A stretch of DNA of 64,000 nucleotides from positions 1-64,000 of the forward strand of contig JAJTXY010000003.1 in NCBI GenBank assembly GCA_021463865.1. Reading direction: 5' to 3'. The position numbers and the translations under genes are program-made. Positions within the stretch are counted from its first letter, which is position 1, and each line of letters starts with the position of its first letter. Positions 1 through 9,559 of this stretch are shown here, in pieces. The notes beneath the pieces were generated by a model. That model had not been told where the DNA came from. It saw nothing but the letters and a program-made list of their open reading frames with translations, and did no database searches. Origin of the DNA: Anaerolineae bacterium (GTDB lineage: Bacteria > Chloroflexota > Anaerolineae > Aggregatilineales > J027).

Positions 1-885
1 GGGTGGGTATTTTATCAACGTGGACGGATTTATTTAAGCGAAAATCGCGTAGATGAAGCAATTGCCGATTTTGAAGAGAGCCTCCGCCGCGAACGCCGCC
101 CCTATGCCCTGCACGCCTATTGTTACGAACGCCTCGGCTTTATTGCGATGTACGAGCAGCGCCAAGTGGCCCAAGCCCTTGATTATTTAGATCGGGCTAT
201 TGATGTTTATCCGACAGGCGAAAACGCGGCGTGGCTGGTGCAGGTACACATCCTACGCAGTCGGGTATTACGTGAACTAGGGGATTATGAGGCAGCATTG
301 ACAGCGGCCTCCAAAGCCCTCAATGCTTTAGATACAGGTGCGCCGAATTACCGCGAAGCCTTAACGGAGGCCCATCTCGCCGTTGGTGAAATTTTGGCTC
401 TCATTCCCCGCCGCGAAAACGAAGCCCTTGAGCATCTATTGGAATTTTTGCAGGCCAGCAAACGCCCATTGGGGGTGGATGTGACATGGAGCCGCGTCTA
501 CGAAACAATGGGTGATCTCTATTTCAAATTAGAGAAATCGGAGCAGGCCGTCGAAGCCTATCAAACCTGTCTGGTCTTTAACCCGCTACATCCACTGGCG
601 GTTAATGTGCATTATCAAATTGCCCGCTGTCATTATCGGATGCGGCAATATGAAAAAGTGATCGCCTCGATTGATAAACTGCTGGAAACTGCCGAATCAG
701 ACATGCAATGGATTGGCGACTATCGGGTGTTTAATGTCTTGGGGAATGCCCATTTCGCGCTAGAGCATTATCAAAAAGCCGCCCAAGCCTATCGCCAAGC
801 GGTTGATCTTGCCCCGTCCAACGCCGAGGGGTTAGATAAAATCAAGAAATACTTGCAATTTTCGGAAGAACTCGCCGGGACATAA
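1..885 (+). CDS. TPR-repeat protein, 5' end outside window
   Basis: The frame is open from base 1 through the TAA at 883-885, so this is the C-terminal 294 residues of a longer protein; the first in-window ATG (148) lies inside the repeat region and is probably not the start. The sequence consists of helical pairs of the TPR type, with typical spacing such as GDLYFKLEKSEQAVEAYQ and a last unit reading LGNAHFALEHYQKAAQAYRQAV. No signal peptide or membrane segment is visible in this part. TPR arrays mediate protein-protein contacts; the partner is unknown. The gene ends three bases before the convergent LCP gene, with no obvious terminator between them. Confidence 0.8.
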   Translation, partial: GWVFYQRGRIYLSENRVDEAIADFEESLRRERRPYALHAYCYERLGFIAMYEQRQVAQALDYLDRAIDVYPTGENAAWLVQVHILRSRVLRELGDYEAALTAASKALNALDTGAPNYREALTEAHLAVGEILALIPRRENEALEHLLEFLQASKRPLGVDVTWSRVYETMGDLYFKLEKSEQAVEAYQTCLVFNPLHPLAVNVHYQIARCHYRMRQYEKVIASIDKLLETAESDMQWIGDYRVFNVLGNAHFALEHYQKAAQAYRQAVDLAPSNAEGLDKIKKYLQFSEELAGT

Positions 886-888
886 TTT

Positions 889-2523
889 CTATTCCACCTG
901 TGGCAACCCAGTGCATGGATAATAGGCCTGCCCCAAAACAACCCGATAATCTACGGTGCGGTCAGGGTCTGGCTCAGTAATCACATCTGAGTTTTGCAGC
1001 CCCATCGCCCGCACTAGCACATCCACACTGCTGCCTTTGGTATCGCCGGTAAAATCATAAATTTTGCTCTGTTCAGCGGTTTCTTCAACAGCCTCCGAAT
1101 GGATAGTGGCGACAATCCCTTCCCACGCCAAACGTTCCTGCGCCACGACATCCATGCCTTCAACCCCACTGGCATTCAGGATTTCGATACGGGGATTTTC
1201 GCGGAATAGCCGATTTTCAGTGGGGGGCGTCAAAAATTCTTCGACAATTTGGCGGATAGCAGTAGGCCGCATTTTTAAGACCATCGCGCCCTGATTGGTC
1301 GTGAAATCGGTCACGGCGTTATGGCTGATATAATGGCTTTCAATCAGGCGTGGATTAAGATTCGCCCCAATGGAGACCAGCGATAAAATTTCGTCCAGCG
1401 ACAGATCGGTATCCACCGTATTCTGAAATTCATTCCACAAATCGGGAATAGTGGCCCACATATTTTGGGTTTGGAACTGCTGCCACATCGCCCGCAGCAA
1501 CAATTGATGACGGCGGTTGCGGTCAAAATCGCTGGTGGTGGCACGCGAACGGGCATACCACAAAGCGGTTGAGCCATTCATATGATGCAAGCCGGGAGTC
1601 AGCGTCACTAAGACCCAATTAGCGGGTAAATTGGGATTCAGATCATCGGCTTTGAGGCGGTAATCCTCCAATTGGCAGTCTACGACAATATCTACTCCAT
1701 CCAGTGTATCAATGATGCTCTGAAACCCGCTGAAATTGACTTTGGCGTAGCGGTCAACCGTGATACCCAAATTGTATTCAATCGTGTCTTTCAATAGGGC
1801 CGTGCCACTGCCGTCGTAATCCATCAAATCGCCATGCTGTGAGGCGGTATTGATCCGGTCATAGCCATATTCAGGAATATACACATATAAATCGCGGGGC
1901 AGGGATAACATATTGACTGTGCCACGTGTTTTATTGACCAGCACGATTACCAAGACATCCGTGCGATAGGCCGGGTCATTGGGACGTTTATCACTGCCTA
2001 TCAGCAAAACCGTCAGGGTATCATCTTCACCCGTTGGGGTCACCCCCTCAACCGAGGTAGGTATAAGGCTCGGTTGAATCAGCGTCGGCGTAATGGAAGG
2101 CGTCAACGTCGGGGAAGGAGTCTCGGTCACGGTTGGCGTGTGGGTCGGGGTGGGGGTTTCGGTAAAGGTGGCTGTCGGCGTATGGGTGTCCGTCGGAGTG
2201 TAGGTCAAGGTCGGGGTTAGTGTACCTGTCAACGTCGCGGTGGGGGTGGCGCTTGGCGTAAAGGTCAACGTTGGGGGCAATGGGGTATGCGATGGAATCG
2301 GAGTGCTGGTATAGGCCGCCGCAATCGCAAATGAGGTTTGCGTGGCGTCCAATTGCGCCAGACCTTGATTAATAGCATCGGCGGTAGAGGTGCTATCGGT
2401 TTGTCGCAGTTCGCGTACCCGCCACGCATAGGCCACCGCAAATAGCCCCGCCACAAGGCCGACCACGGCTAGACTTATCAAGATAACCAGACTCGATTGT
2501 GATGATTTTTTTGAGGATGCCAT
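889..2523 (-). CDS. LytR-CpsA-Psr (LCP) family protein with Thr/Pro-rich stalk
   Basis: LCP enzymes transfer undecaprenyl-linked glycopolymers onto peptidoglycan outside the membrane. Reading from the ATG at 2523 (MASSKK...) gives 544 residues: a membrane anchor at about 12-35, a Thr/Pro-rich low-complexity stalk at about 73-165, the LCP catalytic domain from about 170 ([19 protein letters not shown], and the Arg-rich [17 protein letters not shown]) and a LytR_C domain near 445-535 ([12 protein letters not shown]). An in-frame ATG 66 bases upstream would put a non-hydrophobic tail before the anchor, so the inner start is preferred; its ribosome site is weak. The gene points towards the upstream TPR gene and away from trmFO. 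The polymer it attaches is not indicated by neighbours. Confidence 0.9.
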   Translation of the reverse strand: MASSKKSSQSSLVILISLAVVGLVAGLFAVAYAWRVRELRQTDSTSTADAINQGLAQLDATQTSFAIAAAYTSTPIPSHTPLPPTLTFTPSATPTATLTGTLTPTLTYTPTDTHTPTATFTETPTPTHTPTVTETPSPTLTPSITPTLIQPSLIPTSVEGVTPTGEDDTLTVLLIGSDKRPNDPAYRTDVLVIVLVNKTRGTVNMLSLPRDLYVYIPEYGYDRINTASQHGDLMDYDGSGTALLKDTIEYNLGITVDRYAKVNFSGFQSIIDTLDGVDIVVDCQLEDYRLKADDLNPNLPANWVLVTLTPGLHHMNGSTALWYARSRATTSDFDRNRRHQLLLRAMWQQFQTQNMWATIPDLWNEFQNTVDTDLSLDEILSLVSIGANLNPRLIESHYISHNAVTDFTTNQGAMVLKMRPTAIRQIVEEFLTPPTENRLFRENPRIEILNASGVEGMDVVAQERLAWEGIVATIHSEAVEETAEQSKIYDFTGDTKGSSVDVLVRAMGLQNSDVITEPDPDRTVDYRVVLGQAYYPCTGLPQVE

Positions 2524-2646
2524 AGAACTATAAAGTGTCCAAAAATGTCCGATACTGTTCCAAATCATATAACGGCGTAGGCAATCCACGCCAATCGCAG
2601 TACAATAACCTTAAATATTGGAATAAGGTATAGGTCACACAGTCGA

Positions 2647-3990
2647 ATGCCAGTATTGCACATCATTGGGGGCGGATTGGCGGGTTCAGAAGCCGCATGG
2701 CAGGCCGCCGAACAGGGCATTGATACGATTTTGTATGAGATGCGCCCCAAGAAAACCACCCCGGCCCATATGACAGATCGGTTGGGTGAATTGGTGTGCA
2801 GCAACTCGTTAGGGTCGGATTTACCTGACCGCGCCTCTGGTTTACTAAAAAATGAACTGCGCCGTTTGGGTTCGCTGTTGATGCGTGCTGCCGAAGCCGC
2901 CTCCGTTCCAGCAGGTGGGGCATTGGCGGTGGATCGTCAAAAATTTGCCGACGAAATTGAAGGCGCGATTCAGGCCCATCCGCGCATCACCCTAATCCGC
3001 GAAGAAGTCACCCAAATCCCGCATGAACCTACCATTGTCGCCAGCGGGCCATTGACCTCCCCGGCATTGGCAACGGATATTGCACGACTGATAGGTGAAG
3101 AATATCTCTATTTTTACGATGCCCTGACCCCGCTGATTACGGGTGATTCGATCAACATGGACATCGCGTTTCGGGCGAATCGGTGGGGACGGGGTGACAC
3201 CGAAGAGGGCGATTATATCAACTGCCCGATGAACAAAGACGAATATGAGGCGTTTGTTGCGACCCTGCTTTCGGCAGAGCGCATTCAACTGCGCGACTTT
3301 GAACAGGAAGACCCTCATTTTTTTGAGGGCTGTCTGCCTGTCGAACAAATCGCCAGTCGGGGTGAAAAAGCCCTCGCGTTTGGCCCGATGCGTCCGGTTG
3401 GAATCTTTGACCCCCGCACTGGCAAGCGCCCCTATGCGGTTGTCCAGCTTCGTCAGGATAATCTGGCAGGCACGCTTTACAATTTGGTTGGCTTTCAGAC
3501 CAACCTTAAATGGCCTGAACAAGAACGGGTCTTTCGCATGATACCGGGTTTGGAAAATGCCAAATTTTCACGGTTGGGGCAGATGCACCGCAACACATTT
3601 ATCAACTCCCCCAGTCTGCTGCACCCTACTTTGCAATTTAAAACCCGCCACGACTTGTTTTTCGCGGGGCAAATTACGGGTGTCGAAGGCTATGCCGGCA
3701 ATATCGCCACTGGATTATTGGCAGGGATTAACGCCGCTAATTTATTGAATGACAAGCCGCTGTGGACACTCCCCAATACCACCATGATCGGCGCGTTGTG
3801 CCATTATGTCACTCATACCGACCCGAAATATTTCCAGCCTATGAAGGCGAATTTTGATTTGCTACCCAAATTTGCTGACCTCATCAAAGATAAACAGAGG
3901 CGCAAGATGGCCTATGTGAATCGGGCGCTGCATGATCTTGAACAGTATGCCTCCGAACATGGTTTTGCAATACTCTCTCCAACCAACTAA
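2647..3990 (+). CDS. trmFO: FADH2/methylene-THF-dependent tRNA (uracil-54-C5)-methyltransferase
   Basis: TrmFO makes m5U54 (ribothymidine) in the tRNA T-loop, using 5,10-methylene-tetrahydrofolate as carbon donor and FADH2 as reductant. The 447-residue length is normal. The N-terminus is a GidA-type FAD-binding Rossmann motif ([14 protein letters not shown], residues 5-18). The two family cysteines are visible at about residue 51 ([10 protein letters not shown]) and about residue 229 (FEGCLPVE), and the end contains the family signature [16 protein letters not shown]. It is divergent from the LCP gene and is followed 16 bases later by the M28 peptidase start, so the two may be cotranscribed, although their roles are unrelated. 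Confidence 0.95.
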   Translation: MPVLHIIGGGLAGSEAAWQAAEQGIDTILYEMRPKKTTPAHMTDRLGELVCSNSLGSDLPDRASGLLKNELRRLGSLLMRAAEAASVPAGGALAVDRQKFADEIEGAIQAHPRITLIREEVTQIPHEPTIVASGPLTSPALATDIARLIGEEYLYFYDALTPLITGDSINMDIAFRANRWGRGDTEEGDYINCPMNKDEYEAFVATLLSAERIQLRDFEQEDPHFFEGCLPVEQIASRGEKALAFGPMRPVGIFDPRTGKRPYAVVQLRQDNLAGTLYNLVGFQTNLKWPEQERVFRMIPGLENAKFSRLGQMHRNTFINSPSLLHPTLQFKTRHDLFFAGQITGVEGYAGNIATGLLAGINAANLLNDKPLWTLPNTTMIGALCHYVTHTDPKYFQPMKANFDLLPKFADLIKDKQRRKMAYVNRALHDLEQYASEHGFAILSPTN

Positions 3991-4006
3991 AGGAACTTTT
4001 CGTACT

Positions 4007-5074
4007 ATGTTAAAAGGAACTCGTTTACTGGTTTTAATGCTTGTATTGTGTGGCTTGGTCATGATTGGAGTAGTTGTCCTCCAAAATGATTCTGATACGC
4101 CTCAATCCGTGCGGGCACAAGATAATACACCCATTCCCACCGATGAAACGCCTGAAGAGCCGCCGTATTTCGATGGTGAACGTGCATTGGAATTTGCTGC
4201 TATGCAGGTGGAGTTTGGCCCGCGTCCAGTCGGCAGCGAAGCCCTCACCCAAACAGGGGATGCCATTATTGAAGCCCTAGAGACGACAGGATGGGAAGTC
4301 GTAACCCAAGAATTTCCCTATGATGCCAACGGGCAGACCTATCCGGTGCGAAATATCATTGCCAAGCGCGGCACTGGTCCCATCACAATGTTGGCCTCGC
4401 ATTATGACACCCGCATGATTGCCGATAATGACCCTGACCCGCTATTACAGGGTGATCCCGTGCTGGGTGCAAACGACGCCGCCAGCAGTGCCGCCGTGTT
4501 ATTGGAAATGGCGGAAATGGTCAACGACCACTACGAAATCACCGAAAATAATCAAATCTGGTTGGTGTTTTTCGACGCGGAAGATAACGGACGTATCCCC
4601 GGTTGGGATTGGATTCTGGGGTCACGCTATATGGCAACCCACCTCGATCAGTTGGGGGTCACACCTGAAGATTTTAATCTCATGATCTTGTTCGATATGG
4701 TGGGCGAGGCCGACACTGACCGTGAATATATTGGTTTTAACATGGAAACCCAAAAGGTCGGTCAGCAGTTCTATTACGAAAATAATTCACTCAACAATGC
4801 CCCTGAACAAACCGAGACACTTTGGCAGATTGCGGCTGAATTGGGATACGAAGATCATTTTATCCCCCAACCGCGCTATACCATCACGGATGATCATCTG
4901 CCATTCATTCAACAGGGCATTCCAGCAGTGGATTTTATTGACTTTGACTATCCCTATTGGCACACCACCTCCGACACGCTGGATAAATTGAGTGCGACCA
5001 GCCTAGATCGGGTGGGCAGTGTCGTAGAGATCTATTTACTTCAAACCGGAGTTTTACAAGTCGAGGCACAATGA
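4007..5074 (+). CDS. M28-family zinc peptidase / glutaminyl-cyclase-like, exported
   Basis: The start ATG at 4007 follows AGGA at 3991 and gives 355 residues beginning with a hydrophobic export or anchor segment (about 5-25), then an acidic/Pro linker. The M28 metal ligands are in order: ASHYDTR (about 130), GANDAASSAAV (about 155), DAEDNG (about 190), FDMVGEAD (about 228) and a late His in YWHTTSD. The LGSRYMATH segment after the Glu pair is reminiscent of the glutaminyl-peptide cyclotransferase branch of M28, so either an aminopeptidase or a cyclase is possible. An upstream in-frame start at 3932 would overlap trmFO and is not supported. The stop overlaps the aminotransferase start by four bases (ATGA). 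Confidence 0.88.
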   Translation: MLKGTRLLVLMLVLCGLVMIGVVVLQNDSDTPQSVRAQDNTPIPTDETPEEPPYFDGERALEFAAMQVEFGPRPVGSEALTQTGDAIIEALETTGWEVVTQEFPYDANGQTYPVRNIIAKRGTGPITMLASHYDTRMIADNDPDPLLQGDPVLGANDAASSAAVLLEMAEMVNDHYEITENNQIWLVFFDAEDNGRIPGWDWILGSRYMATHLDQLGVTPEDFNLMILFDMVGEADTDREYIGFNMETQKVGQQFYYENNSLNNAPEQTETLWQIAAELGYEDHFIPQPRYTITDDHLPFIQQGIPAVDFIDFDYPYWHTTSDTLDKLSATSLDRVGSVVEIYLLQTGVLQVEAQ

Positions 5075-6252
5075 TCAAAAACTTTTCCCTTGCTGCGCGG
5101 GTCGAGAATCTACCCGACTATCCCTTTGCTATCATCGGTCAGCGGTTGCATGAATTACGAATGCAGGGCCGCGACATCATCCAAGTGGATATGGGCAGTC
5201 CCGATCTGCCGCCGCCAAGTGCTGTGATTGAAACCCTTGCCACCGTTGCCAGCCAGCCGAATAAACACGGCTATGCGGGGTACCGCGGCACGCCTGCTTT
5301 TCGTAAGTCTGTCTCGCGTTACTATGACAACCGCTTTGGGATTGAATTAGACCCGGAACACGAAGTTTTGCCCTTGATCGGCTCGAAAGAGGGCATCGTC
5401 AATTTTATGCTGGCGATGGTCGGGCCGGGGGATGTGGTACTTGTACCCAGCTTGGCCTATCCCGCCTATGCGATGGGCGCACAATTAGCCGAGGCCGAAG
5501 TTTATATTATGCCAATGCGGGCCGAGACGAATTTCTTGCCTGTGCTGGAAGATATTCCTGAAGACATCCGCCATCGGGCCAAACTGTTGTGGCTGAATTA
5601 CCCCAATAATCCTACGGGAGCACTGGCCTCATTAGACTATTATGAAAATGCCGTCGCGTTCTGTCGCAAATATGGCATCCTGCTGTGTTCCGACAATCCC
5701 TATTTTGAACTGGTCTATGATGGCGAACCGATTGCGCCAAGTGCCTTGCTACCGGATAATGCCAAAGACATCACCATTGAATTTATGAGCCTCTCCAAAT
5801 CACATAACATGGCGGGTTGGCGGCTTGGTGCAGCAGTCGGCAATGCCGAAGCGTTAGCGGCCCTGTTGAAAGTCAAAAGCAATGTAGACAGCGGTCACTT
5901 CCATGCCATTTATGAGGCTGGGATTACCGCGCTTGATACGACGCCGCACGAATGGATTGCAGAGCGTAATCTGCGTTATGCCGTTCGTCGGGATAAAATC
6001 ATTGCTGCCCTACCACAAATCGGCCTCGAAATTGATGCGCCGCCGCGTGGGTCGCTTTATGTGTGGGCACGTGTGCAAGATGGTAACGATGTGGGCTATA
6101 CGGATCGCTGTCTGATGGAAGCCGGGATTTCAATGGCGGCAGGCTCGATTTATGGCGAAGATGGACGTGGCTACGTCCGTATGAGTTTGGGTATCCCGGA
6201 CGATGTGCTGGATGTTGCGCTGGATAAACTCATCCGCTGGTGGAATTCCTAA
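5071..6252 (+). CDS. PLP-dependent class I/II aminotransferase (DapL/alanine aminotransferase-like)
   Basis: This 393-residue fold-type I aminotransferase starts with the ATG of an ATGA overlap, so translation is probably coupled to the M28 gene. Visible motifs are GYRGTPAFRKSVSRYY near the N-terminus, YPNNPTGA (aspartate-aminotransferase signature region), SDNPYFEL with the cofactor-binding Asp, and SLSKSHNMAGWRLG with the Schiff-base lysine at about residue 243. The pattern most resembles LL-diaminopimelate aminotransferase-type enzymes, which would make it a lysine/peptidoglycan precursor enzyme, but alanine or aspartate aminotransferases of the same subgroup cannot be excluded. No other lysine gene is next to it. 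Confidence 0.85.
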   Translation: MIKNFSLAARVENLPDYPFAIIGQRLHELRMQGRDIIQVDMGSPDLPPPSAVIETLATVASQPNKHGYAGYRGTPAFRKSVSRYYDNRFGIELDPEHEVLPLIGSKEGIVNFMLAMVGPGDVVLVPSLAYPAYAMGAQLAEAEVYIMPMRAETNFLPVLEDIPEDIRHRAKLLWLNYPNNPTGALASLDYYENAVAFCRKYGILLCSDNPYFELVYDGEPIAPSALLPDNAKDITIEFMSLSKSHNMAGWRLGAAVGNAEALAALLKVKSNVDSGHFHAIYEAGITALDTTPHEWIAERNLRYAVRRDKIIAALPQIGLEIDAPPRGSLYVWARVQDGNDVGYTDRCLMEAGISMAAGSIYGEDGRGYVRMSLGIPDDVLDVALDKLIRWWNS

Positions 6253-6322
6253 AAATCAACCGGGGTGGGTCGTCATAACCCATCCTTCACAACATTCGCA
6301 CAAGAGTAAGGAGTAAAGGCTT

Positions 6323-7663
6323 ACGGCTAAATACACCAATACAGACAGCCTCGCCGAACGGGCTTTTTTGGTCGGGATTGAACTGCGTGGATCGCGCCCC
6401 TTGCTTTCTGTGCAGGATTCGCTGGAAGAACTCAAATTGCTGGCGGATACGGCGGGCATGGTTGTGGTGGGCCAAACCAGTCAGCGGCTCAATCGGATTG
6501 TCCCCGGTACGTTTATTGGCCCCGGCAAGGTCGAAGAAATCAAAGAAACGATTACCGAATTACCCGCCGATGTGGTCATTTTTGATGATGAACTTTCGCC
6601 GCGTCACCAGCGTGAATTAGAAGAGGCATTTGGCGAAAACATCAAAGTCCTTGACCGTTCAGCGCTGATCCTCGACATCTTTGCCCAACACGCCACCACG
6701 CATGAAGGCCGTTTACAGGTCGAATTGGCGCAGTACGAATATCGTCTGCCGCGCCTGACCCGTCAATGGACACACCTTGCCCGTCAAGCAGGCGGTGGCG
6801 GTGGACGCAGCGGAAATGGCGGGGTTGGGTTGCGTGGGCCGGGTGAAACACAGTTGGAAGTTGACCGCCGTGAAGTTGGCCGCCGCATCAGCAAACTTAA
6901 AGATGACTTGGAAAACGTGCGGGGGCATCGTCAGCGCCAACGCCAACAGCGCGAAAAAGCCGGGCTACCCGTCATCGCCTTAGTAGGTTATACCAACGCG
7001 GGCAAGTCCACCCTGCTGAACACATTAACTGGGTCGGATATTTACGTCGCCAATCAGTTATTTGCCACCCTTGACCCGACCACGCGCAAAACGGTGCTGC
7101 CGGGGGGGAAGGCGGTGCTGTTTTCCGATACGGTAGGGTTTATTCAAAAATTACCAACGACCCTGATCGCGGCGTTTCAGGCCACATTGGAAGGGATCAC
7201 CGAGGCCGATTTGCTGCTGCATGTGGTAGATGCGACCCATCCCAATCTGATGCAGCAAATTGAGGCCGTCGAGGATACACTGGCCGAAATTGACGTGCCG
7301 CGCATCCCCAAGATTCTAGTCCTCAACAAAATTGATATGGTCGAGGGCGGCAAACCCGACAGCGAGAAATTTGCTGGCCTCGGGTACAATGCGATTGTGG
7401 GAGTATCGGCGCTCGAGAAACTGGGTATCCAAGACCTGCTGCAAGCAGTAGAAGATGTGATGAAAACTACTCTTGTGCCCATTCGTGTGCTGCTGCCCTA
7501 TAGCCAAGGCGAATTGCTGTCATGGATTCATACGCGGGGTGTGGTGGATCGTGAGGAGCATACCCAAGAGGGTGTGCTGATTGAAGCCCATTTACCAGCA
7601 CGGGCCGTCCAACGTGTCGAGCAGTTTTTTGAATCTACCTCGCCGGATATTGAGGAGATTTGA
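6323..7663 (+). CDS. hflX: GTPase HflX, probable non-canonical ACG start
   Basis: HflX is a ribosome-associated GTPase that splits stalled 70S ribosomes. Motifs are the Gly-rich hinge GGGGGRSGNGG followed by GLRGPGETQLE, then P-loop GYTNAGKST, G3 DTVGF, G4 NKID and G5 SALEKLG. The only canonical in-frame start is TTG at 6368, which would remove the family N-terminus and has no Shine-Dalgarno. The in-frame codons upstream encode TDSLAERAFLVGIELR, a typical HflX beginning, and the frame is closed by TAA at 6314. A strong AAGGAG at 6308-6313 sits nine bases before ACG at 6323, giving 446 residues. Start confidence is moderate; a sequencing error (ATG to ACG) is the alternative. A GGGTGGGT/ACCCATCC hairpin precedes it. 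Confidence 0.88.
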   Translation, partial: TAKYTNTDSLAERAFLVGIELRGSRPLLSVQDSLEELKLLADTAGMVVVGQTSQRLNRIVPGTFIGPGKVEEIKETITELPADVVIFDDELSPRHQRELEEAFGENIKVLDRSALILDIFAQHATTHEGRLQVELAQYEYRLPRLTRQWTHLARQAGGGGGRSGNGGVGLRGPGETQLEVDRREVGRRISKLKDDLENVRGHRQRQRQQREKAGLPVIALVGYTNAGKSTLLNTLTGSDIYVANQLFATLDPTTRKTVLPGGKAVLFSDTVGFIQKLPTTLIAAFQATLEGITEADLLLHVVDATHPNLMQQIEAVEDTLAEIDVPRIPKILVLNKIDMVEGGKPDSEKFAGLGYNAIVGVSALEKLGIQDLLQAVEDVMKTTLVPIRVLLPYSQGELLSWIHTRGVVDREEHTQEGVLIEAHLPARAVQRVEQFFESTSPDIEEI

Positions 7664-7740
7664 ACAAATGCACAAACCTGATGCTTGAGTCAGGACGTAT
7701 TTTCCTGTAGCGTAGTAAGACACATTTTAAAAATGTAATA

Positions 7741-8103
7741 CGTTGATGGCGAAAAGTACGAAAGTTTGCACAGTCCAGAGAGTGGTCGCCGCTGGGAATA
7801 CCACCTGTCGCCCTTTCCGAAAGACACGCCGGAGTTGCCAGAGTGAAACAGGCGCTCGTTTTCAAAATGATTGACCCAAGAATCTAAATTCAGCACAGTG
7901 GCTTTAGCCACGTGTCAGGAATCAAGTTGAGAATGGTGCCGGAGTAACTCAAGGTCGGGAGCGCCCGTTATCGCGCCGAGTTGTTAAATTATTTGAAGAA
8001 TTTAAAACTCAGTGAGGTCGCACGCTGGCAGGCGGCGACAAATCAAGGTGGCACCACGAGCATTCACGCCCACTCGTCCTTGAATGGATGGTTGGGCGTT
8101 TTT
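7741..8103 (+). promoter_or_regulatory. T-box leader (tRNA-Asp sensing) of aspS
   Basis: The leader binds uncharged tRNA and then lets aspS transcription continue. Stem I can be drawn by hand: GGCG 7748-7751 pairs CGCC 7827-7830; the specifier loop follows; GAAAG 7760-7764 pairs CTTTC 7813-7817; ACAG pairs CTGT at 7805; the AGAGAG bulge is at 7776-7781; GTGGT 7782-7786 pairs ACCAC 7800-7804. The 3' strand of the specifier loop holds GAC at 7823-7825 followed by A, an Asp codon. The T-box itself (AAGGTGGCACCACG, 8045-8058) carries TGGC at 8049-8052, whose last base would pair with discriminator G73, as expected for tRNA-Asp. The antiterminator CAAGG/CCTTG competes with the terminator listed next. 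Confidence 0.9.
8066..8103 (+). terminator. T-box attenuator terminator
   Basis: ACGCCCA at 8066-8072 pairs with TTGGGCGT at 8093-8099 and is followed directly by a T run (8099-8103) and a second T-rich stretch. It overlaps the 3' arm of the antiterminator (CCTTG 8078-8082), so the two structures are mutually exclusive, as in other T-box leaders. Confidence 0.8.
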
Positions 8104-8173
8104 GTTTCTCTGTTTTTTCTGTAAAGCGTGTGGTGCAAACAAATTAGAGCCGTAGAAGGAGTTTAAATCGCAG

Positions 8174-9490
8174 ATGCAACGCATATTAGCCACAGAAATT
8201 GGGGCGCATGTGGGTGAGCGAGTCCGATTGCAAGGGTGGTTACACATCCTGCGAGCGCTGGGAGAGGTCAATTTCCTCGTCCTACGAGACCGTTCTGGCA
8301 TTGCCCAAAGCGTCCTCACCCCTGCTGAACTTGCCCCGTTGGAGGGCCTCGCCGTCGAATCGGTCATCGAAATCGAAGGCAAAGTCATCGCCGCACCACC
8401 TGCCCCCGGTGGCTTTGAACTGCATGAAGTCAAGGTAAGTGTCATTACCCCAATTGCCGAAGCTCCCCCCATCGAAATCAACAAAAAGCAGATTAACGCC
8501 TCCCTCCCCGTGTTTCTTGACCATGCCGTCGTCGGGCATCGCAATCCGGAAAAACGGGCGGTGTTGAAGTTGGCAGCGGGCGTGATGCAAGGTTTCCGTT
8601 CGACCCTTGCCGGATTGGATTTTACTGAGATTCAGACCCCTAAGTTGGTGGCATCTTCCACCGAAGGCGGAGCGGAAGTCTATGCAGTAGAACATTTTGA
8701 CAAGATGGCCTATCTTGCCCAAAGCCCTCAATTTTACAAGCAGATCATGGTTGGCGTGTTTGAGCGTGTATTTGAGGTCGGGCCAGTCTTTCGCGCCGAA
8801 AAACACTCCACCCGCCGCCACGCCAATGAATATGTCAGCCTTGACGTGGAATTTGGCTTCATCGAAAACCACTTCACGGTCATGCGCTTGTTGACGCAGG
8901 TGATTGAAGGGATTTTAAATCACCTGACCGCTTGTTATGCACCCGAATTGGCTGCACTAAAAGTGGTCATGCCCAAAGTTGCCCATGATGCTGAAAAGCA
9001 GACCTTCCCACATATCCGTTTCCATGAAGCCCAAGTGATGTTGACGGAAAAATATGGCGTAACAGATGCTATTGGGGAGCCAGACTTGACCCCCGAACAC
9101 GAGCGTCTATTAGGGCAATGGGCGTTGGACACCTATAGCAGCGATTTCGTGTTTGTAGTGGGCTATCCGATGAAAAAGCGCCCGTTCTATACCCACCCCA
9201 ATCCCGAAGAACCGGAATTCAGTAATTCGTTTGACCTACTGTTTCGCGGGACGGAATTGGTGACGGGGGGGCAGCGACTGCATCGGTACGAGGACTACAT
9301 CAACTCGGCCCAAAAACGTGGCTATTCGCTTGAACCCTTTGAGAAATATTTCGAGGCGTTTAAATACGGGATGCCACCACACGGAGGATTCGCCATCGGC
9401 CTAGAACGGTTTGTGATGCAGCTTTGCAATCTGGATAATATCCGGCTGGCGACGCTCTTCCCGCGTGATATTCATCGCCTAACACCTTAA
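8174..9490 (+). CDS. aspS: Aspartyl-tRNA synthetase, archaeal-type (probably non-discriminating)
   Basis: This class II synthetase attaches Asp to tRNA-Asp and, in non-discriminating forms, to tRNA-Asn for later amidation. At 438 residues it lacks the large GAD insertion of bacterial AspRS (about 590 residues) and so belongs to the archaeal/eukaryotic-like type. An N-terminal OB-fold anticodon domain (about 1-100, VRLQGWLHILRALG) is followed by the catalytic core with motif 2 (FRAEKHSTRRHANEY) and motif 3 (GGFAIGLERFVM). A ribosome site AAGGAG lies 12 bases before ATG 8174. Regulation by the Asp-specifier T-box upstream supports AspRS over AsnRS. Whether it charges tRNA-Asn is inference; no gatCAB genes are in the window. 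Confidence 0.9.
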   Translation: MQRILATEIGAHVGERVRLQGWLHILRALGEVNFLVLRDRSGIAQSVLTPAELAPLEGLAVESVIEIEGKVIAAPPAPGGFELHEVKVSVITPIAEAPPIEINKKQINASLPVFLDHAVVGHRNPEKRAVLKLAAGVMQGFRSTLAGLDFTEIQTPKLVASSTEGGAEVYAVEHFDKMAYLAQSPQFYKQIMVGVFERVFEVGPVFRAEKHSTRRHANEYVSLDVEFGFIENHFTVMRLLTQVIEGILNHLTACYAPELAALKVVMPKVAHDAEKQTFPHIRFHEAQVMLTEKYGVTDAIGEPDLTPEHERLLGQWALDTYSSDFVFVVGYPMKKRPFYTHPNPEEPEFSNSFDLLFRGTELVTGGQRLHRYEDYINSAQKRGYSLEPFEKYFEAFKYGMPPHGGFAIGLERFVMQLCNLDNIRLATLFPRDIHRLTP

Positions 9491-9512
9491 TCTTCAGATA
9501 TGCCTAGAAATG

Positions 9513-9541
9513 AAAAAGGGCGGTGTTGAGCCGCCCTTTTT
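9513..9541. terminator. Bidirectional intrinsic terminator
   Basis: A perfect 11-bp stem, AAAAAGGGCGG at 9513-9523 and its complement at 9531-9541, with a seven-base loop. It has a T run on both strands and lies between the convergent aspS and PA14/SH3b genes, so it can end both transcripts. Confidence 0.9.
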
Positions 9542-9559
9542 GTTTTCCGTGTATTTGAG

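Noticed and set aside
2992-3522. 176-residue frame on the minus strand inside trmFO
   Set aside because: It is antisense to a strongly conserved gene and has no ribosome site or family resemblance.
7685-7713. Promoter TTGAGT with TAGCGT before the T-box leader
   Set aside because: The -10 match is too poor to report as a feature, though a promoter must lie near here or hflX transcription reads through.
8282-8872. 196-residue minus-strand frame inside aspS
   Set aside because: A shadow of the aspS reading frame; aspS motifs are clear on the plus strand.
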